From contig JAEWYJ010000011.1 in assembly GCA_023395695.1 (NCBI GenBank), positions 1 to 7,800 of the forward strand: 7,800 nt of DNA, in the 5' to 3' direction. Of the stretch, positions 1-5,859 are shown piece after piece. Position numbers and translations under genes: made by a program. Under the pieces are notes generated by a model. The model was not told the DNA's origin. It saw only the letters and a program-made list of their open reading frames with translations, and made no database searches. Source of the DNA: Bacillota bacterium. GTDB taxonomy: Bacteria; Bacillota; Clostridia; Oscillospirales; Ruminococcaceae. The first letter of the stretch is position 1. The number at the start of each line of letters is the position of its first letter.

Positions 1-119
1 GTGTACACCCGACCGCCGGCTGCCAGCAGCGCCGCACCCACTGCAAAGTGTGAATAAGGCACATAAGCATTTTTGCGGGCCAGCAGCGCCTGCGCAATCA
101 GTTCTCTGTCAGAAATCAT
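1..119 (-). CDS. cdd: Cytidine deaminase, N-terminal part (cut by window edge)
   Basis: The first 39 codons are visible, starting at ATG 119-117 and running off the left edge. The peptide contains AYVPYSHFAVGAALL, which matches the N-terminal signature of homotetrameric cytidine deaminases (PYSxFxVGAA), the start of the nucleoside-binding core. These enzymes hydrolyse cytidine and deoxycytidine to uridine and deoxyuridine in the cytosol (pyrimidine salvage). The zinc ligands (HAE and PCxxC motifs) lie outside the window, so catalytic integrity cannot be checked. A GGGGG-type ribosome binding site lies just upstream (about 126-131). It has the same orientation as deoD but is separated from it by a terminator and 428 bp, so it is probably its own transcription unit. 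The family call is fairly secure despite the short fragment. Confidence 0.85.
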   Translation of the reverse strand, partial: MISDRELIAQALLARKNAYVPYSHFAVGAALLAAGGRVY

Positions 120-139
120 CCGTTTTCCCCCGTCTTTCT

Positions 140-159
140 CAGGCGTAAGGTGCCGCCTG
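140..159 (-). repeat. Small hairpin just upstream of the cdd ribosome binding site
   Basis: CAGGCG (140-145) and CGCCTG (154-159) can form a 6-bp stem with an 8-nt loop. In the cdd transcript the stem ends about 8 nt before the G-rich ribosome binding site. It could influence translation, but a 6-bp stem is weak evidence. Confidence 0.35.
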
Positions 160-171
160 TTTTAGGTGTGT

Positions 172-187
172 TTTTTACAAGTAAAAA
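172..187. repeat. AT-rich palindrome TTTTTAC-AA-GTAAAAA, possible operator
   Basis: Seven-base perfect arms (172-178 and 181-187) flank a 2-base centre, with the near edge about 53 bp upstream of the cdd start codon. The size and symmetry suit a dimeric regulator site, but I do not recognise the operator family. In AT-rich DNA such a palindrome can also arise by chance. Confidence 0.3.
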
Positions 188-292
188 TGTCGGATTTAGT
201 AAGTGAAGCCAGTGCCAAACAAAGCAAATTACAGAAACACCGGCTGCTCGAAAAACAACACATAATTGGTAAAGCTGTTTTGTGACTGGCAA

Positions 293-322
293 GGCGGCGG
301 ACGCGGATAAGCTGGCGCCGCC
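293..322 (-). repeat. GC-rich hairpin in the putative cdd leader
   Basis: GGCGGCG (293-299) pairs perfectly with CGCCGCC (316-322) across a 16-nt loop. A second short stem, GCCCT/AGGGC with a 3-nt loop (320-332), abuts it on the other side. If cdd is transcribed from a start near 384, both would be in its 5' leader. No T-tract follows, so this is not an intrinsic terminator. It matches no riboswitch I recognise. Confidence 0.35.
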
Positions 323-390
323 CTTCAAGGGCTGTAACGCGGTCAGGCGCAAAACCGGCCGTCAGGACGTTTTTATTCTCTAGTGGTATG

Positions 391-399
391 AGTATAGCA
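391..399 (-). promoter_or_regulatory. Possible extended -10 promoter for cdd
   Basis: On the minus strand TGC-TATACT matches the extended -10 pattern TGnTATAAT with one mismatch in the hexamer. No good -35 box is seen at 16-18 bp, but extended -10 promoters can work without one. It would start transcription near 384 and give cdd a leader of about 265 nt. Confidence 0.3.
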
Positions 400-510
400 C
401 AACATAGCACCAAAACATTATTAAGGCGGTCAGTGTGACTGCAACTACCGCTTACTCAGCCCAGGCACGCGTAAAACGACACTTGACTTGTCAATTCCAC
501 CACTTTTGAC

Positions 511-543
511 AAAAACGGCGCGAAGCTCTCATGCTTCGCGCCG
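511..543 (-). terminator. Rho-independent terminator of the rnf-DUF4015-deoD operon
   Basis: Read on the minus strand, an 11-bp perfect stem (543-533 with 526-516; core GGCGCGAAGC/GCTTCGCGCC) with a 6-nt loop is followed at once by TTTTTG. It begins 4 nt after the deoD TAA stop. This is a textbook intrinsic terminator and marks the end of the operon. Confidence 0.93.
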
Positions 544-547
544 CCGT

Positions 548-1252
548 TTAAATTTCAGAAGTCAGCGTCAGCGCAACCTTCATCATATCATGGAAGCTTT
601 CCTGCCGCTCAAGGGCCGATAGGCCTTCTCCCGTCGCAATAATATCTGAGATGGTACAGATACACAGCGCTTCCTTACCGGCACGTGCCGCATTAAAATA
701 CAGCCCCGCAGCCTCCATCTCAACAGCCAGCACGCCCATCTCGGCCCACTTGCCGTTGCCCGCCTCGCTATAAAAAGTGTCGGAGGACAGAATATTACCT
801 ACCTTCATCGGCACCCCCAGCGATTTGGCCGCGGTATCGGCAGCCTGTAACAGCCGCCAGCTTGCAGTGGGCGCAAAGGTTCCCGGCAGACCGTACTGCG
901 CGCCATAGTTGGAATTGGTGCAGGCGCCCATACCGGCGACGAGGTCTCGCACCTGAATATCCTGTCCGAGCCCGCCGGCTGATCCGATGCGGATAATGCT
1001 TTGCACATCGTACATATTGTAAAGCTCATAGGAATAGATGCCGATGGAGGGAATACCCATTCCGCTGCCCTGCACCGATACGGGTTTTCCGTTATAATTG
1101 CCGGTGTAGCCAAACATATTACGCACTGTATTATAGCATTTGACATCGGTCAGGTAGGTTTCTGCGATGACCTTGGCGCGCAGCGGGTCGCCGGGCATCA
1201 GCACGGTTCTGGCGATATCGCCCTTTTCTGCGGCATTATGCGGTGTTGACAT
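548..1252 (-). CDS. deoD: Purine nucleoside phosphorylase, DeoD type
   Basis: A 234-residue cytosolic enzyme that splits purine (deoxy)nucleosides with phosphate into free base and (deoxy)ribose-1-phosphate. Its length and sequence agree with the hexameric DeoD family over the whole chain. Visible conserved elements are TPHN near the N-terminus (His5), the phosphate site PGDPLRAK (Arg25) with Arg44 and IIRIGSAG (Arg88), the ribose site VEMEAAG (Glu178-Met179-Glu180), and ISD with catalytic Asp203 plus Arg216 in ERQESFHDM. All expected active-site residues are present. The ATG start is supported by AAGGGGG about 10 nt upstream and by the family N-terminus. It is the last gene of the operon, 20 bp after the DUF4015 gene, and ends directly in a terminator. 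Its product could feed pentose phosphate metabolism after phosphopentomutase. Confidence 0.95.
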   Translation of the reverse strand: MSTPHNAAEKGDIARTVLMPGDPLRAKVIAETYLTDVKCYNTVRNMFGYTGNYNGKPVSVQGSGMGIPSIGIYSYELYNMYDVQSIIRIGSAGGLGQDIQVRDLVAGMGACTNSNYGAQYGLPGTFAPTASWRLLQAADTAAKSLGVPMKVGNILSSDTFYSEAGNGKWAEMGVLAVEMEAAGLYFNAARAGKEALCICTISDIIATGEGLSALERQESFHDMMKVALTLTSEI

Positions 1253-1272
1253 CTTAAAATTCCCCCTTCATA

Positions 1273-2514
1273 TTATTGGAGCTTGTAGTTGCCCTGCGGG
1301 TTAAACAGCACATAATCGCTGCCGCCCGCATTTTTAAGCGACGCTGTCAGCGCCGTGCAGTCGACGAGTGTACCGTCGGCCGAAAAAGCGGGTATAAGGC
1401 CAATCCAGCTGGTATTTTGCGCCGTCAGCGCGGCATTGCGCAGCGTCAAAGCCCATAGCGACGTATCCGAAGGCAGCGGCAATGCAACGCGTGCGGTAAA
1501 AAATGCGGCGGGGCTGCCGCCGTAAAAGCGGCTGTTATTCAATTGAATCTGCGCATCACGCTGGGTGTCCCCGGTCGGGGCCCAACCCTCCTGCGTACAA
1601 AGAATCAGCTCGCCGCCTTTAGCCTTTACCGCGGCCGAAACAGCGTTAACAAACTGCGCCAATACAACATCCCGGGCGGTCGTCTTGGCTTGCGGGCCGT
1701 AGCCGGCCTTATCAAGCCCTACGCCGGAAGGAAACTGCACCGAATCCAGTAAAATAACCTTAAAGCCCTGTGAGCAAAGCTCCCCCGCCAGCGAGATGAT
1801 ATACTGCTGCGCCTCCTCCGAATACGGATTCAGCCAGGGCTTGCCGCCCAGTTCGGGGGCATTGTCATACCAAAATACGTCGGTATCATAGTAATGCACC
1901 GACATATCGCGTTCCTGCAAGGGTGCGATACTATCCCGAAAAGCGTGGATACGCGCGGCCGGTATCAGGCCCTTGCCGCTGATCGCCTGAGCCACCTGTC
2001 TGGCCGAATAGGCGGTGTCCAATGCGGCGCCCGCCTTCTGTGCCACCGCATTTTCGGACGAGAAAAGCACGGCGCCGGTGGCATCCTTGGCGTCAACCAC
2101 AACGGTGTTCAGCTGGGCATTCACCGCACCGGCCAGCATGTTTGAAAGCACGGCGTTATCTAAAAGCTGGGCCTGCGGGAGGTAGAGCCCGCGTATGCCC
2201 TCTCCCTGACTGGTTGGGGCGGGCGCAACGGGTTGAGAAGGTTCAGACCGGGACGTGTTTTCAGGCACAGCTTCGGGCGCTTGCGGCTGTAGCTCCGATA
2301 CTGCCGGGGCAGAAACGGCGGACGAGAGCCCGGCAGGCGGTTCGGTTCCCAGCTTCATGACGAACTCATGAACCGGAGTATAAAGGCTCCAGCCAATAAT
2401 TCCGAACAGCAGCACGCCAAAAAACATGGCAATCAGAATAGGCCATGAGCCCGCGCCCATTCCCCTTCCGTAAATATTGCCATAGCGTTTGATCTTCGTC
2501 CCTTTTCTCGCCAT
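1273..2514 (-). CDS. Membrane-anchored DUF4015 (putative glycoside hydrolase-like) protein
   Basis: A 413-residue protein with a basic N-terminus (MARKGTKIKR), one hydrophobic segment at about 24-45, an Ala/Pro/Glu/Ser-rich linker at about 57-105 and a C-terminal domain from about 106. This predicts a single-pass anchor with the domain outside the membrane. The domain has hallmarks of the DUF4015 family (PF13200), a predicted TIM-barrel glycosidase-like fold: GLYLP (109-113), LNTVVVDAKDATG (135-147), ARIHAFRD (187-194), WLNPY (227-231) and ILLDSVQFPS (254-263, usually DYxRFPS). The key Asp257 is kept. The substrate is unknown, and cell-wall glycan is only a guess. The start has a GGGAGGTG site upstream, and the gene follows rnfA by 24 bp. 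The family call is from memory and fairly confident; enzymatic activity is inferred. Confidence 0.8.
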   Translation of the reverse strand: MARKGTKIKRYGNIYGRGMGAGSWPILIAMFFGVLLFGIIGWSLYTPVHEFVMKLGTEPPAGLSSAVSAPAVSELQPQAPEAVPENTSRSEPSQPVAPAPTSQGEGIRGLYLPQAQLLDNAVLSNMLAGAVNAQLNTVVVDAKDATGAVLFSSENAVAQKAGAALDTAYSARQVAQAISGKGLIPAARIHAFRDSIAPLQERDMSVHYYDTDVFWYDNAPELGGKPWLNPYSEEAQQYIISLAGELCSQGFKVILLDSVQFPSGVGLDKAGYGPQAKTTARDVVLAQFVNAVSAAVKAKGGELILCTQEGWAPTGDTQRDAQIQLNNSRFYGGSPAAFFTARVALPLPSDTSLWALTLRNAALTAQNTSWIGLIPAFSADGTLVDCTALTASLKNAGGSDYVLFNPQGNYKLQ

Positions 2515-2538
2515 TTACAACACCTCCCGGATAAAAAA

Positions 2539-3123
2539 TCAAGTGGGCAACTGGTGGCCGATCAAACCGTATATCGCCAGGCTGAGTATACCGATATAAA
2601 GCATGGTGATAGGCAGTCCGCCAAAGGACTTGGGAACCTTGCACAGCTCCAGACGTTCCCTCCCCGAATGCACCAGCATCATCGCAATGGTCAGACCTGC
2701 CGAGCAGCCCAGACAGTAGGCGATGGTTTGCAACAGCGTCTCTCGGCTGACAATTGCGATGAGCACCGCGCCAAATGAAGCGCCGTTAAAGGCTGCCGTC
2801 ACGGGCAGCGCCTGCGCCGAACGCAGATTGCGTGTGCCGGCAAGCGCCACAAGCAGTAAATAAGCCGCGCTGATACTGAGCAGCACCGCCGGCCCTCTGA
2901 AAACCGGCCACCATGCATAGCCTTTAAGCGCAAACTTAAAAGTCCACGCCAGAACACCGCCAAGGACAGAAATCACACAGGTCATAGCGCCCTGCCGTAT
3001 AATGGCATGGTAGGTTCTTGTACGCTCAAGGATATGATCTGCGCCGAGCGCACGCGCAAAAAGCAAGTTTTCGGTCACGGCGGCAACGGTGATAATCGCC
3101 AGCATTTCGTAAAGTGCCTTCAT
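2539..3123 (-). CDS. rnfA: RnfA-like membrane subunit lacking the cluster cysteines
   Basis: A 194-residue, highly hydrophobic protein (about six membrane segments) of the NqrDE/RnfAE family (PF02508). The C-terminal part is clearly RnfA-like: SGRERLEL (153-160), VPKSFGGLPI (163-172) and SLAIYGLIG (181-189). In typical RnfA, one cysteine in GxCPF and one in TTNCAVLG ligate half of an intramembrane [2Fe-2S] cluster. Here the matching stretches are LGADHI (26-31), with Asp29 at the Cys position, and FNGASFG (112-118), with Gly114 at the Cys position. The four cysteines present (49, 137, 140, 161) are elsewhere. The ATG overlaps the rnfE stop (ATGA), with GGGGAG upstream, so translation is coupled. 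No rnfB follows; a DUF4015 gene does. Family membership is secure; electron transfer through this subunit is doubtful. Confidence 0.87.
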   Translation of the reverse strand: MKALYEMLAIITVAAVTENLLFARALGADHILERTRTYHAIIRQGAMTCVISVLGGVLAWTFKFALKGYAWWPVFRGPAVLLSISAAYLLLVALAGTRNLRSAQALPVTAAFNGASFGAVLIAIVSRETLLQTIAYCLGCSAGLTIAMMLVHSGRERLELCKVPKSFGGLPITMLYIGILSLAIYGLIGHQLPT

Positions 3124-3782
3124 TCGTGTTCACACTCCCCTTTTGCAGGTTCGGGTCCGCGCGAAAGCATGCCGTTTACCACTGCACGGTCCACGCTGCG
3201 GCACAGGGCATTTAAAAAGCCCAGCAGAATAAACCCGAAAAACGGCAGCGTGACGCCCACCATTCTGATAGGGTACAAACTGAAGGGAACGTCCCAGATG
3301 GTGCTGCTGCCCAGCACCTCGCGTACGGCGCCAATACCGCAGGCCACAAGCGCAAATCCCATGCAGATGATAAGGGCGTCCCGCAGGCCGCGCTGCGGCG
3401 TTTTGCGGGGGCTTACAACCGTGAGCTCAAGCATAATGCTGTTAACCGCAGCCAGCGGAATGTAAAGGCCAAGGCTGTCGAGCAGCACAGCCTGCCGCCG
3501 AAGCAGCAGCTGGGCTGCAATGACACCGAGCATAGCCAGCAGCGTATAGCCGGGCACAAGATAAGGCATTGGGACTTTTTTATGCAAAGCGGGCGCTATA
3601 GCCGCCGAGGGCACGGTTGCCGCAAGAATAAACACGCTGATAAGCAAGCCGCTTTTTAAATTCAGCGTTGGCACAATAACGAAGGGTAATGCCATACCCA
3701 GCGCCACAACAGGGTTATTTTTAATCAGCCCCGATGTTTTCTTCAACCGCCGGCGATATTTCCGAATTGGTTTTAAATTCAA
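3120..3782 (-). CDS. rnfE: RnfE-like membrane subunit lacking the cluster cysteines
   Basis: A 220-residue membrane protein of the NqrDE/RnfAE family, pairing with RnfA in known complexes. RnfE features are IKNNPVV (20-26), DSLGLYIPL (102-110), GAVREVLGSSTIWD (151-164) and FFGFILLGF (181-189). The two cysteines that normally bind the [2Fe-2S] cluster, in LGLCP and VNCIILGRAE, are replaced: LGMALP gives Ala31 and VNSIMLEL gives Ser115, and the GRAE motif is also gone. The remaining cysteines (140, 148, 194, 217) are not at cluster positions. I chose the TTG start because a perfect AGGAGG lies 7 nt upstream; an ATG at 3803 would precede that site. The gene overlaps the end of rnfD by 62 bp, leaving no space for rnfG, and its stop overlaps the rnfA start. 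Confidence 0.87.
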   Translation of the reverse strand: MNLKPIRKYRRRLKKTSGLIKNNPVVALGMALPFVIVPTLNLKSGLLISVFILAATVPSAAIAPALHKKVPMPYLVPGYTLLAMLGVIAAQLLLRRQAVLLDSLGLYIPLAAVNSIMLELTVVSPRKTPQRGLRDALIICMGFALVACGIGAVREVLGSSTIWDVPFSLYPIRMVGVTLPFFGFILLGFLNALCRSVDRAVVNGMLSRGPEPAKGECEHE

Positions 3783-4746
3783 TATTCTTCCTCCTGAGAG
3801 CATGTGCTAAATGCTCTCCCCACAAATCAATAATCCAAACCGAAGCGTTCATAACCAAGATGGCAAACAGCAGCGAATCCTCATATTCCCCCAGATGCCG
3901 GAACGTCATACTGACCACACCGGCCAAAAAGCCGTAGAGTACCTTTGGCAGCTTGCGCTTAGGCGACGTGACGGGATCATTTATCAAAAAAATGGCGCCG
4001 ATCAGCGTCAGGCCGGTCATCAGCTCATAGCTGACCGAGGCAATCGGCGTCAGCATGGCCCGCGGCACGGCGGCTGCAACAAGCGCGGCCCCGCCTAAAA
4101 ATGCACCGGTCATCCAAACGCTCACGGTTTTTCTCACCGCGAGGAATAAGAAACATGTACATAAAACTAATATGTTAGTGGCGCCCATAGGACCCGCAAA
4201 ATTACCCAGCAGCATATCCAAAAGGTCCGTGTTGGGCGCGCCGCCCAACGAAAGCGTGTAGGCAGGGGAATTGATAAGCTTGAGCGTGCCGTCCACGGCA
4301 ATGGGAAGCCGATCAAACGGGACGGGATACAAAAACATGGACTTGGGCCAGCACACGGCCGCAAAGGCCGCCCCGGCCACAGCAGGGTTGAAGATGTTTT
4401 CTCCCACGCCGCCAAACGGATGCTTGGCAACGGCAACAGCGAACAGCGCCGCCACCGCGATAACCTCAAACCGGATGGAGGCCGGCATCAGCAGCGGGAT
4501 GAGCATGCCGGTAACGGTGGGAGAAAGGTCGCGTATATTCGGAACGTTTCGTCTGGCGATCACGCAGAGCATGTCGAAAGCGGTCGTGACCAGCACACTG
4601 AAAAAGCCCAGCGCAAGGGCGCGTTTTCCGTAGTAATAGGTCGCCATCGCATAAAGCGGGAGCATGGCAATAACGGCGTCGAGCATGACGGTCTGGCTGC
4701 TCTCGCGCGAGCGAATATGCGGGGGATTTTGTGCGCGTAGTTTCAC
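3721..4746 (-). CDS. rnfD: RnfD-like membrane subunit with retained FMN-attachment threonine
   Basis: A 341-residue polytopic membrane protein of the NqrB/RnfD family, near the usual RnfD length. Hallmarks are AKHPFGGVGENIFNPAVAG (107-125), the flavin-attachment region GNFAGPMGAT (181-190), where Thr190 is the residue normally esterified to FMN by ApbE (S/T-G-A-T), and FLINDPVTSPKRK (253-265). The residue before GAT is Met instead of Ser/Thr, and the usual NPAxxGRAF lacks its Arg. I chose the GTG start at 4746 because AAGGAGG precedes it by 6 nt and it overlaps the rnfC stop (GTGA). An upstream in-frame ATG at 4857 would lie deep inside rnfC. The C-terminal tail (about 311-341) is soluble and encodes the rnfE ribosome binding site. 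Confidence 0.9.
   Translation of the reverse strand: MKLRAQNPPHIRSRESSQTVMLDAVIAMLPLYAMATYYYGKRALALGFFSVLVTTAFDMLCVIARRNVPNIRDLSPTVTGMLIPLLMPASIRFEVIAVAALFAVAVAKHPFGGVGENIFNPAVAGAAFAAVCWPKSMFLYPVPFDRLPIAVDGTLKLINSPAYTLSLGGAPNTDLLDMLLGNFAGPMGATNILVLCTCFLFLAVRKTVSVWMTGAFLGGAALVAAAVPRAMLTPIASVSYELMTGLTLIGAIFLINDPVTSPKRKLPKVLYGFLAGVVSMTFRHLGEYEDSLLFAILVMNASVWIIDLWGEHLAHALRRKNIEFKTNSEISPAVEENIGAD
3790..3795 (-). promoter_or_regulatory. Ribosome binding site fixing the rnfE TTG start
   Basis: AGGAGG on the minus strand, 7 nt before TTG 3782-3780. It is formed by two consecutive AGG arginine codons (318-319) of rnfD. It decides the start of rnfE in favour of TTG over the ATG at 3803. Confidence 0.8.
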
Positions 4747-5795
4747 AGCGAACCTCCTTGCTGCCGGGTGCGTGTAAGCGCCGCCGCCCTGGCCATGACC
4801 TGCGCCAAATCGAGCTTGGCGGGGCAAACGTAGCTGCAGGTTCCGCAGCCGGTACAAAGCTCGGCGTCCGCAAGCGCAAGGTTGCGCTTGCGCGGCGTCT
4901 GCATAACCTTATAAATAAAATAGGGCGAAAGGCCCTCGGGGCAAACATCGGTACAGCGTCCGCACCCAATGCAGCTATAGCCCAGATCTTTAAACTCTTC
5001 GGCAAAGGCCAGAATGCCCTTGGTTGTCGCCGAAGCAAACACCTTGTCCGGGTCGGTAATGCCAAAGCCGGTCATTGAGCCGCCCGCAACAATGCGCTTG
5101 GGTGCAGCGATGGTGCCCACTGCGTAAAGCACCTGACCAATGGAGCAGCCGATCGGAATCTCATAATTGCCGGCGTTGGCAACGCAATCGCCCGCCACCG
5201 TCACAAAGCAGCTGGTCTGGCAGACGCCCTCATAGGCGGCACGGCGCAGGTGCATCAGCGCGCAGGCGCCGATAATCAGCGCGTTGTCACGCTTCATCTG
5301 CCGCTTGGCGCGGTATTCGGCCGGATAGGCGCCGCTGATGCGCTCCACCCTGACGCCGAAAATATTATGCGGTATTCGGGTGTCGATATCAAACAGGTTG
5401 CGATAAATTTCTATCGACGTCTTGGAGGCGCCAATGGCTCTCTTGGCCAATGCCAGCCCCTCGGCCAGCTGCTCGGGAAAATGCAGCGCCGGCCCAAGCT
5501 GGCTTGAAATGTAAGGCTCATCGTCCAATGCGTCCACCACAATGCCGGAAATGCCATCCCGAGCGGCAGCGGCCAGCTTTTTCCACAGCCGGCGGCCATC
5601 GCACTCGTCGACAATTTTGGCCTCGCGCGCTATTGAAATAATTTCGTACGGCGCCAGAAGGTCAGGCGTGGGCGAAACCGGCGTTTCGGTTCTCTGCATG
5701 GGAATATCCAATCCGGGCAGCCGCCTGATCTCGCGCGACAGCCCCGGCTCTTTATTCTGTTCTAGTAAAATTCCCTTGGAAGAATTGGTTCTCAT
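4743..5795 (-). CDS. rnfC: Divergent, shortened RnfC-like iron-sulfur subunit
   Basis: A 350-residue protein of the RnfC family. The C-terminal half is typical: PIGCSIGQVL (214-223), a GGSMTGF segment (238-244) and two [4Fe-4S] sites, CIGCGRCTDVCP (275-286) and CTGCGTCSYVCP (314-325), all eight ligands present. Ordinary RnfC has about 440 residues, with an N-terminal barrel (PF13375) and a flavin/NADH fold containing GLGGAGFPT and NGAECEPYL. Here the barrel is absent, the glycine-rich motif has become IVDECDGRRLWKKL (61-74), and only EPY (93-95) remains of the second. NADH oxidation by this subunit is therefore doubtful. The ATG start has AAGGAGG 7 nt upstream. It is the first operon gene, divergent from mecA with 64 bp between; no strong promoter is evident there. 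Nothing suggests decay of the frame. Confidence 0.88.
   Translation of the reverse strand: MRTNSSKGILLEQNKEPGLSREIRRLPGLDIPMQRTETPVSPTPDLLAPYEIISIAREAKIVDECDGRRLWKKLAAAARDGISGIVVDALDDEPYISSQLGPALHFPEQLAEGLALAKRAIGASKTSIEIYRNLFDIDTRIPHNIFGVRVERISGAYPAEYRAKRQMKRDNALIIGACALMHLRRAAYEGVCQTSCFVTVAGDCVANAGNYEIPIGCSIGQVLYAVGTIAAPKRIVAGGSMTGFGITDPDKVFASATTKGILAFAEEFKDLGYSCIGCGRCTDVCPEGLSPYFIYKVMQTPRKRNLALADAELCTGCGTCSYVCPAKLDLAQVMARAAALTRTRQQGGSL
4753..4759 (-). promoter_or_regulatory. Ribosome binding site fixing the rnfD GTG start
   Basis: AAGGAGG on the minus strand, 6 nt before GTG 4746-4744, within the last codons of rnfC. It shows that rnfD begins at the GTGA overlap with rnfC rather than at the upstream ATG. 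Confidence 0.8.
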
Positions 5796-5802
5796 CAACC
5801 GT

Positions 5803-5809
5803 CCTCCTT
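5803..5809 (-). promoter_or_regulatory. Ribosome binding site of rnfC
   Basis: AAGGAGG on the minus strand, 7 nt before ATG 5795-5793. It rules out the longer in-frame extension to 5954, which would run antisense through the mecA-like gene, and so confirms that RnfC really is short at its N-terminus. Confidence 0.82.
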
Positions 5810-5843
5810 CGCCCGTATGGTCTTTTCTCAAATGCAAAACCAA

Positions 5844-5855
5844 TAAGGCGGTGAT
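5844..5855 (+). promoter_or_regulatory. Near-complete anti-SD complement before the mecA-like gene
   Basis: TAAGGCGGTGAT matches the full complement of the 16S rRNA 3' end (TAAGGAGGTGAT) at 11 of 12 positions. Its GGCGG core sits 8 nt before TTG 5860, which favours TTG as start. GTG 5851 and ATG 5854 lie inside the site itself. Confidence 0.6.
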
Positions 5856-5859
5856 GTTT

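Larger units (their letters stand above)
120..547. other. 428-bp intergenic region between deoD and cdd
   Basis: I see no convincing gene here on either strand. Minus-strand open frames exist, but they have no ribosome binding site and no recognisable protein character. From right to left it holds the deoD terminator (511-543), a TTGAC-TT-GTCAA inverted repeat at 484-495, a possible extended -10 promoter (391-399), a GC-rich hairpin (293-322), an AT-rich palindrome (172-187) and a small hairpin (140-159) just before the cdd ribosome binding site. It reads most naturally as the promoter and leader of cdd. Confidence 0.6.

Noticed and set aside
116..413. Two overlapping minus-strand open frames (162-413 and 116-352) upstream of cdd
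   Set aside because: No ribosome binding sites, no recognisable protein family, an uneven low-complexity composition, and they overlap hairpins and a probable leader region.
484..517. TTGACA-like -35 boxes between deoD and cdd as promoter for cdd
   Set aside because: No -10 box is found at 16-18 bp from either, and the copy at 502-516 belongs to the terminator T-tract region.
3783..3803. ATG start of rnfE at 3803
   Set aside because: The AGGAGG lies downstream of this ATG and is correctly spaced for TTG 3782 instead.
5542..5859. Upstream extension of the mecA-like frame to 5542
   Set aside because: It is antisense within rnfC, has no MecA similarity, and the ribosome binding site is at 5844-5855.
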